From NCBI RefSeq assembly GCF_024666525.1, contig NZ_CP088294.1, forward strand, positions 1 through 64,000: DNA of 64,000 nt, given 5' to 3'. Below the pieces are notes generated by a model that was not told the origin of the DNA, did no database searches, and saw only the letters and a program-made list of their open reading frames with translations. This DNA is from Pseudomonas sp. J452 (GTDB taxonomy: Bacteria > Pseudomonadota > Gammaproteobacteria > Pseudomonadales > Pseudomonadaceae). Position numbers and translations under genes: made by a program. Below are positions 59,070 to 64,000 of this stretch, one piece after another (the stretch's first letter is position 1; the number at the start of each line of letters is the position of its first letter).

Positions 59070-61397
59070 TCAGGCGTTCTTCAGTTTGCGCAGATTGCCA
59101 ATCACCGACTCCAGGGCGCGATCGAACAACAGCGCATCATCGAGCATGCGAATCGCCGCACGCCGGAACTCCACGGCCAGGCCCATGCGGGTTTTCTCCA
59201 GCACCTTCATGCCGGTACGATTGACGAAGATGTACTTGCCAGTCGGCTTGATGATCGCCGCCAGCTTGCAGCGCAGTTTGTGCTCCTCGTCTTCCTGGAT
59301 TTCCACCCAGCTGCCAACGCGCAGACTGTCGACCTGCAGCAGGGCCTGATCATCATCCGGCAAACTGGCCTCGGGCTCGCGCTCACGCACTTCACCCGGC
59401 GCCAGCAGCACGATTTCCTCGACCACCTCGACCATCGCCGGCGCTTCAACAACAGGCTCAGCAGCCGGCAGCTCAAGGAGAGGCGCCACCTCAACTGCGG
59501 ACTCGGCCGACGCATCATCCGTCGGCAGAAATTGTTCGACTTCTACATCGGGCTCAGGCACGACGCGCTTGAAGCGCTGGAAAGCCTGCACATGCACGGA
59601 CTCCAGCTGACTGAAGAACTCGCTGGTGACAAACGGATCGATGGCCGCACCGGCCAGCCCCTCGCGCAGGGCTTTCAGCAGATTCGGCACCAACTCCAGC
59701 AGGCGCACGCGATCTTCCGGCTCCTCATGCAGCTCAACGCTCCACACCAGATCATCCATCACCACTAGCGCCGCCTGCCACTCGGCAGACTCGCTGCCGT
59801 GCTTCAGACAGGTCAGCTGCAGAACCTTACTCCAGCCCTCTTGCAGCAAACGCACCACGACTTCCGGCAAGGTCTTGCCAAGCAGCCGGGCATTCAGCGC
59901 CTGCTCGACCTGCTGGCGCGCCAGCTCGGCCTTGGCACGACCCTCTTCGGCATCCCGCGTGCGCTGCTCCAACAGGTCACTGCGCCGGCGCTCATCGCCG
60001 GTAAAGGCCAAAAACTCGGCGAGCAGATCGGAAAAGATGGTCGGGTCATCGGTGAAGTCATTCAGCAGGCGCTGTACCACCTGGTCGATACGCTGATACA
60101 GGCTATCGCGCTGCGCATCATCCTGAGCACTCCAGCCGAGGGCGGCCGAGGCAATCTCGTTGAGCAGACGACGGGCCGGGTGACTGCCACGACTGAAGAA
60201 GGTCTTGTCCAGCACGGCGACCTTGAGCATGGGAATCTGCAGGCGCCCGATCAGCGCCTTCAGCGAGTCGGGCAAGGTGCGGTCGTCGAGGATGAACTCG
60301 AACAGCATCGACACCAGGTTGATCACATCCTCATCAATCTCGCCCACCACGCGCGCCTTGCCACTTTTGGCACTGGCACGGGTCAGCAACTGTTCGAGCT
60401 GGTTGCGCAGATCGAAGTCATCCGTACTTTGCCCGCTACCTGCCGGCAAGCGCTGCTGCATGTGCGACAGCAGGCGCATCAGATCATTACTGGAGATCGG
60501 CACGGCATCAGCAGGGGCCGCACGCCGCGGCATGGCAGCGCTGCCACGCACCTCGGCAAGCAACTCTTGCAGAACACCGAATACTTCCTGCACGCCTTCA
60601 TCCGCATAGGCAGCGGCACTCGCCTCGCCCGCAGAGGCTTCACGCGCTGCGCGATTGCCGGGGGCCGTGCGCCCAGCTGTATTGCGTCGAGCCGGCGGCG
60701 CCGATTTGAGCTCCGGCAGCACACCCAACTCGACCAACTGCTGGTTGGCCGCGGCATACAGCTGATCGAGATCGGCCAGTACATATTTTTCGAAGAGCTT
60801 GAGCACGATCAGCTTGACGCGAATCTCCACGCCCAGGCCGGCACAAAGCGCCATGAACTGTTCGCAGAGTGCACGCGGCCCGAGAGGATTGCTCTTGTCC
60901 TCCAGCTTCTGGCTGATCAGCGTATTCAAGCGCGTGGTCAGATGAGTCAGGGCCACGCCATCGCGGCTGATCACGCGCGCGACCATGGCATCCAGCGCCA
61001 CGGATTCCTCCAGCACATCATCCTGAACCAGAGAGAGACTCTCGAAGGATACCGTGCCCAACTGTGGCGCCGCCTTGCCGAGCTCATACTGATTGAGGGT
61101 GGCAAAGCTTTCAAAGATCTTCTGCAGGAAGCCACGCTCGATGGATTTGCGCTTCAGGCGTAAATCGCGCATGGCCTCGAAGAAGCCATTCTGTTCGGCG
61201 TTGCTGGCAGCACGGTCAGCCATCTCGAAGAGCGTGTCATCGGCATTATCGAACAGTGCCTGCAGCGCGAGCTTGAGCTGTTGCGCTGCCTTGTCGCGTA
61301 CCTGAATTAGGGCCACGGGAAGCCTTCCTGCCTGCGAAGTTGGCGAGTGCTCAGGGGCAGCCTTGTTCAGGTGCACCACTTTCGCGTCGGTCTGCAT
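59070..61397 (-). CDS. DUF1631-family protein
   Basis: 775 residues, no membrane helix. DUF1631 spans almost all of it. It is mostly helical, with an Ala/Arg-rich linker (about 235-270) and an acidic Val/Glu/Ala-rich low-complexity stretch (about 650-690). The C-terminal about 100 residues (V-G-S-W-V-E-I...LRCKLAAIIKPTGKYIFVNRTG) are beta-like and recall PilZ-type domains; cyclic-di-GMP binding is only a guess, because the RxxxR motif is not clear. Start ATG 61397 has GGGAGA upstream; an upstream in-frame codon at 61439 lacks one. It is next to nadC and ampD, as in P. aeruginosa PA4523. Function unknown. Confidence 0.8.
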   Translation of the reverse strand: MQTDAKVVHLNKAAPEHSPTSQAGRLPVALIQVRDKAAQQLKLALQALFDNADDTLFEMADRAASNAEQNGFFEAMRDLRLKRKSIERGFLQKIFESFATLNQYELGKAAPQLGTVSFESLSLVQDDVLEESVALDAMVARVISRDGVALTHLTTRLNTLISQKLEDKSNPLGPRALCEQFMALCAGLGVEIRVKLIVLKLFEKYVLADLDQLYAAANQQLVELGVLPELKSAPPARRNTAGRTAPGNRAAREASAGEASAAAYADEGVQEVFGVLQELLAEVRGSAAMPRRAAPADAVPISSNDLMRLLSHMQQRLPAGSGQSTDDFDLRNQLEQLLTRASAKSGKARVVGEIDEDVINLVSMLFEFILDDRTLPDSLKALIGRLQIPMLKVAVLDKTFFSRGSHPARRLLNEIASAALGWSAQDDAQRDSLYQRIDQVVQRLLNDFTDDPTIFSDLLAEFLAFTGDERRRSDLLEQRTRDAEEGRAKAELARQQVEQALNARLLGKTLPEVVVRLLQEGWSKVLQLTCLKHGSESAEWQAALVVMDDLVWSVELHEEPEDRVRLLELVPNLLKALREGLAGAAIDPFVTSEFFSQLESVHVQAFQRFKRVVPEPDVEVEQFLPTDDASAESAVEVAPLLELPAAEPVVEAPAMVEVVEEIVLLAPGEVREREPEASLPDDDQALLQVDSLRVGSWVEIQEDEEHKLRCKLAAIIKPTGKYIFVNRTGMKVLEKTRMGLAVEFRRAAIRMLDDALLFDRALESVIGNLRKLKNA

Positions 61398-61677
61398 TGC
61401 ATGTCTCCCGCAGGTTGCCGATTCAGAGCAATCTGCCAACGATCAACTGGGCGCCATCCATGACGTCAAAGGCTTGGCGCCAAAGTTTATGGCCAACCTT
61501 ATTATAGGGAGACATACAGGATGACCAAATACCCATTACTGCAGACATGACCTGCATCACAGCACAGGCAAGATGAACCCCCGGACGGTCATCCACTGCC
61601 GACCAGCGCACCTTATCTGTCTAGCAGATAGCCCGGAATTCTCCTGCATCCCACCTGCACCAGCCGTCGGCTATCCC

Positions 61678-61683
61678 TATAAT
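61678..61683 (+). promoter_or_regulatory. Candidate -10 box of nadC
   Basis: A perfect TATAAT 27 bases before the nadC ATG, in a 312-base divergent gap shared with the DUF1631 gene. The -35 region is weak. No other gene is seen in the gap. Confidence 0.5.
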
Positions 61684-61709
61684 CGCGCCACCAGACTCCG
61701 GAGGCTGCC

Positions 61710-62558
61710 ATGCCCAACCTCACCCTCGCCGACCTCGGCGCCGAAATCCAGGCCAATGTCCGCTGCGCGCTGCGCGAAGACATTGGCAGCGGCGACATCA
61801 CCGCCCAGCTGATTCCCGCCGAGCGCCTGGCCCATGCGACCATCATCACCCGTGAGAGCGCAGTGATTGCCGGAACCGCCTGGGTCGATGAAGTATTCCG
61901 CCAGCTCGACCCACGCGTCGCCGTACATTGGCAAGTGGTAGACGGCCAACACGCCAGCGCCAACCAGCCACTTTTCCATCTGGAAGGCCCGGCCCGCGCC
62001 CTGCTCAGCGGCGAACGCAGTGCGCTGAATTTCCTCCAGAGCCTGTCTGCGGTCGCCACCCGCTGCCAGCACTTCGCCGACCTGGTCAAAGACACCCCGG
62101 TCAAACTGCTCGACACCCGCAAGACCCTTCCCGGTCTGCGCCTGGCACAGAAGTATGCGGTCACCTGCGGCGGCTGCCACAACCACCGCATCGGCCTGTA
62201 TGACGCCTTCCTGATCAAGGAAAACCATATCGCCGCCTGCGGCGGCATCGCCCAGGCCATTGCCGCAGCCCACCAGATTGCTCCCGGCAAACCGGTGGAA
62301 GTCGAAGTGGAAAGCCTGACCGAACTGCAGCAAGCCCTGGATGCAGGCGCCGACATCATCATGCTCGACGAACTCAGCCTCGACGACATGCGCACTGCCG
62401 TGAACATCACCGCAGGCTGCGCCAAGCTGGAAGCCTCCGGCGGCATCAACGAAAGCACCCTGCGCACCATCGCCGAAACCGGCGTGGACTACATCTCCAT
62501 CGGCAGCCTGACCAAGGACATCAAGGCCATCGACCTGTCGATGCGCCTGAGCCTGTAA
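61710..62558 (+). CDS. nadC: Nicotinate-nucleotide pyrophosphorylase (carboxylating)
   Basis: 282 residues. Quinolinate phosphoribosyltransferase of de novo NAD synthesis. Landmarks: [72 protein letters not shown] and the phosphate-binding [11 protein letters not shown]. All substrate-binding Arg/Lys residues of the family are present. GGAG precedes the ATG by six bases. Its terminator seems to be interrupted by the IS-like element starting at about 62590. Confidence 0.96.
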   Translation: MPNLTLADLGAEIQANVRCALREDIGSGDITAQLIPAERLAHATIITRESAVIAGTAWVDEVFRQLDPRVAVHWQVVDGQHASANQPLFHLEGPARALLSGERSALNFLQSLSAVATRCQHFADLVKDTPVKLLDTRKTLPGLRLAQKYAVTCGGCHNHRIGLYDAFLIKENHIAACGGIAQAIAAAHQIAPGKPVEVEVESLTELQQALDAGADIIMLDELSLDDMRTAVNITAGCAKLEASGGINESTLRTIAETGVDYISIGSLTKDIKAIDLSMRLSL

Positions 62559-62571
62559 CAATCTCAGCCAT

Positions 62572-62590
62572 GAAAAAGCCCGCCGGTTCA
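62572..62590 (+). terminator. Left half of the nadC terminator, interrupted
   Basis: GAAAAAGCCCGCCGGTTCA resembles the A-flanked left arm of a terminator hairpin (GCCCGCCGG), but no complementary GGCGGGC with a T run follows. The insertion element begins at its end. Confidence 0.5.
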
Positions 62591-62628
62591 GACTGTGTGA
62601 AAACCTAGCCGCCTGAGGCCGAGCTGGA

Positions 62629-62662
62629 GACAATGCCCGTATCGATTGATATGGGCATTGTC
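62629..62662 (+). promoter_or_regulatory. Hairpin between ribosome site and transposase start
   Basis: GACAATGCCC and GGGCATTGTC form a perfect ten-base stem with a 14-base loop. GGAG lies directly before the left arm (62626-62629), and the transposase ATG four bases after the right arm. Folding could hide or bring together the initiation signals, a control seen in other IS elements. Confidence 0.5.
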
Positions 62663-62666
62663 GTTT

Positions 62667-64000
62667 ATGGGTTACATCCAGGGAGAGGCGCGGGGTCAGG
62701 ACAGTCTGTTTCCGCCATCGGTGGAAGAACTGGTTCCCGAGGATCACCTAGTACAAGTGATTGAAGCCTATGTGGTGCGGCTGAATCTGCAGGTTTTGGG
62801 CTTCAGCAAGGCACAGCCGCAGAAGACGGACCGTCCGCCCTACGACCCGACGGACCTGTTCAAGCTCTATCTGTACGGCTACTTTCAGCGCATCCGCTCC
62901 TCGCGGTGCCTGGAGGCCGAGTGCCAGCGCAATGTTGAGGTGATTTGGCTGTTGGGGCGATTGACCCCGGACTTCAAGACGATTGCTGATTTTCGCAAGG
63001 ACAACGGCCCAGCTTCCAGGCAACCTGCCAGGCCTTCGTGCAGCTCTGCCGCCAGGTGGACTGATCAGCGGCCAATCGGTGGCCATCAACGGCAGCAAGC
63101 TCCAGGCAGTAGCGTCACAACGCAAGCACCTGAGTCTGGCGAAACTTAAACACCAACAAACCAAACTGGAGGCGCAGATTGCCCGCTATCTGGCGGAGCT
63201 GGACGCGACTGATCGCAGCGAAGCGACTGAAGGAGTTGATCGCAGCGCAGTCAAGGCCGCACGGCCCAGGTGCTGATGAAGACGAGGCTCGTCTGATGCG
63301 CACCCATCAAGGGGCCAGGGTGGCCTACAACGTACAGACCGCAGTGAATGGTGAGCACTGCCTGATCCTGCACAATGTGATCACACAGGAGGGTGGCGAC
63401 AACCAGCAACTGGAGCCCATGGCCAAGGCCTCCCAGGTGGTGCTAGAGCAGGCGCAATTGACGGTTACGGCTGATGCCGGCTACTCCAATGGCGAGCAGC
63501 TCCAGGCCTGTGACGATGCCGGGATCGCCGCCTATGTACCGGCGAATCGGGGGATCAACAACTAGCCGCTGTTCGACCGCAGCGCCTTTACCTACGACGC
63601 GGCACAGGATCAATACCAGTGTCCGGCGGGTCAGTGGTTATCACTCAAACAGGTGAAGGGCACGCAACGCATCTATGCCGTGCGCCGCGACTGCTGCAAC
63701 TGCCCGTTGCAGCTGCAATGCACCAACGCCCGACGGCGACACATTACTCGGCATGTTCATGAAGCGGCCTTTGCGCGCATGCGGCAGCGGATGCAGGCGC
63801 ATCCGGAGATGGCGATCAGGCACCGATCCATCGTCGAACACCCCTTCGGCAACCTGAAGCAGTGGCTATTTGACAATGGCCGCTTCCTGTTGCGCCAGTT
63901 GCACGGCGCACGCACGGAAATGGCTTTGGCGGTGCAAGCCTATAACCTGAAACGGGCCATTCAGGCGCTCGGAGCCGGTCGGTTGATTGAGTTGATGAGC
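62667..64000 (+). pseudogene. Transposase of an IS1182-like element, inactivated
   Basis: The N-terminal part (MGYIQGEARGQDSLFPPSVE, then PYDPTDLFKLYLYGYFQRIR and LTPDFKTIADFRKDNG) and the C-terminal catalytic part (TADAGYSNGEQ and EHPFGNLKQWLFD) match IS1182-family DDE transposases. Damage: one base missing near 63013 (GCTTCC for GCTTTCC), one near 63056 (GTGGAC for GTGGGAC), an apparent loss of several codons with a frame change at about 63245-63270, and an in-frame TAG at 63563-63565. After the TAG the frame stays open to the window end. The product cannot be functional as written. Confidence 0.85.

Larger units (their letters stand above)
62591..64000 (+). mobile_element. IS1182-like insertion sequence, decayed, running out of the window
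   Basis: The left end is taken at GACTGTGTGAAAACC, where nadC-proximal sequence stops; similar ends are usual for this IS group. A transposase frame follows at 62667. The right end and any target duplication are outside the window, so the boundary is inferred. Confidence 0.7.

Noticed and set aside
62646..64000. The transposase region considered as a new composite transposon or defence island
   Set aside because: Only one broken IS1182-like transposase is visible, with no cargo in the window.

Overview
The window is a GC-rich chromosomal segment from a Pseudomonas. The evidence is gene content, codon bias, palindromic REP repeats (GTAGGAGC and GTAGCCCGGATG types), and gene order. From memory, the order speA - SUI1/YciH - NUDIX - DUF2333 - GGDEF regulator - chemoreceptor - dsbD - aroQ - accBC - prmA - DUF3426 - dusB - fis - purH - purD - retS - marC - urtABCDE - ureDA - GNAT - ureBC matches P. 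aeruginosa PAO1 (about PA4839-PA4868). The block ampE - ampD - DUF1631 - nadC matches PA4521-PA4524. Here the two blocks lie side by side, so this is a related species or a rearranged chromosome, not PAO1.

Layout. 0-15 kb: the 3' end of a uracil permease, ppk2, recQ, a coupled cupredoxin-like / GGDEF-EAL pair, pbpC with a bacterial alpha-2-macroglobulin gene, and between them a DUF559 nuclease gene nested in two pairs of inverted palindromes. Most broken reading frames of the window are here, together with an 18-base G run, so much of the damage may be consensus error. 15-27 kb: a YbaK-type deacylase, a MATE exporter, GAF-GGDEF, DUF2214, speA, an eIF1-like protein, NUDIX, DUF2333, a REC-GGDEF regulator (GcbA-like) and a chemoreceptor (CtpL-like). 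27-42 kb: housekeeping genes for periplasmic thiol reduction, shikimate and fatty-acid precursors, ribosomal protein methylation, tRNA dihydrouridine, Fis and purine synthesis, then the hybrid sensor RetS and a MarC protein.

42.6-53 kb is a urea assimilation locus: a candidate NtrC site and sigma-54 promoter, the urea ABC importer urtABCDE, then ureD-ureA-GNAT-GNAT-ureB-ureC with overlapping or abutting frames. ureE, ureF and ureG are not in the window. 53-62.6 kb: a TatD-type hydrolase, a second chemoreceptor, a ROK sugar kinase, ampD-ampE, a DUF1631 protein and nadC. The window ends inside a decayed IS1182-like element that appears to have entered the nadC terminator.

Four or more repeat families fill the intergenic spaces: two REP types, a MITE-like family of 140-180 bp with terminal inverted repeats, and the CCCTCTCCC palindromes linked to the DUF559 gene. 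Cyclic-di-GMP signalling is prominent: three GGDEF proteins, one with an EAL domain, plus RetS. No rRNA, tRNA, CRISPR array or prophage was seen.
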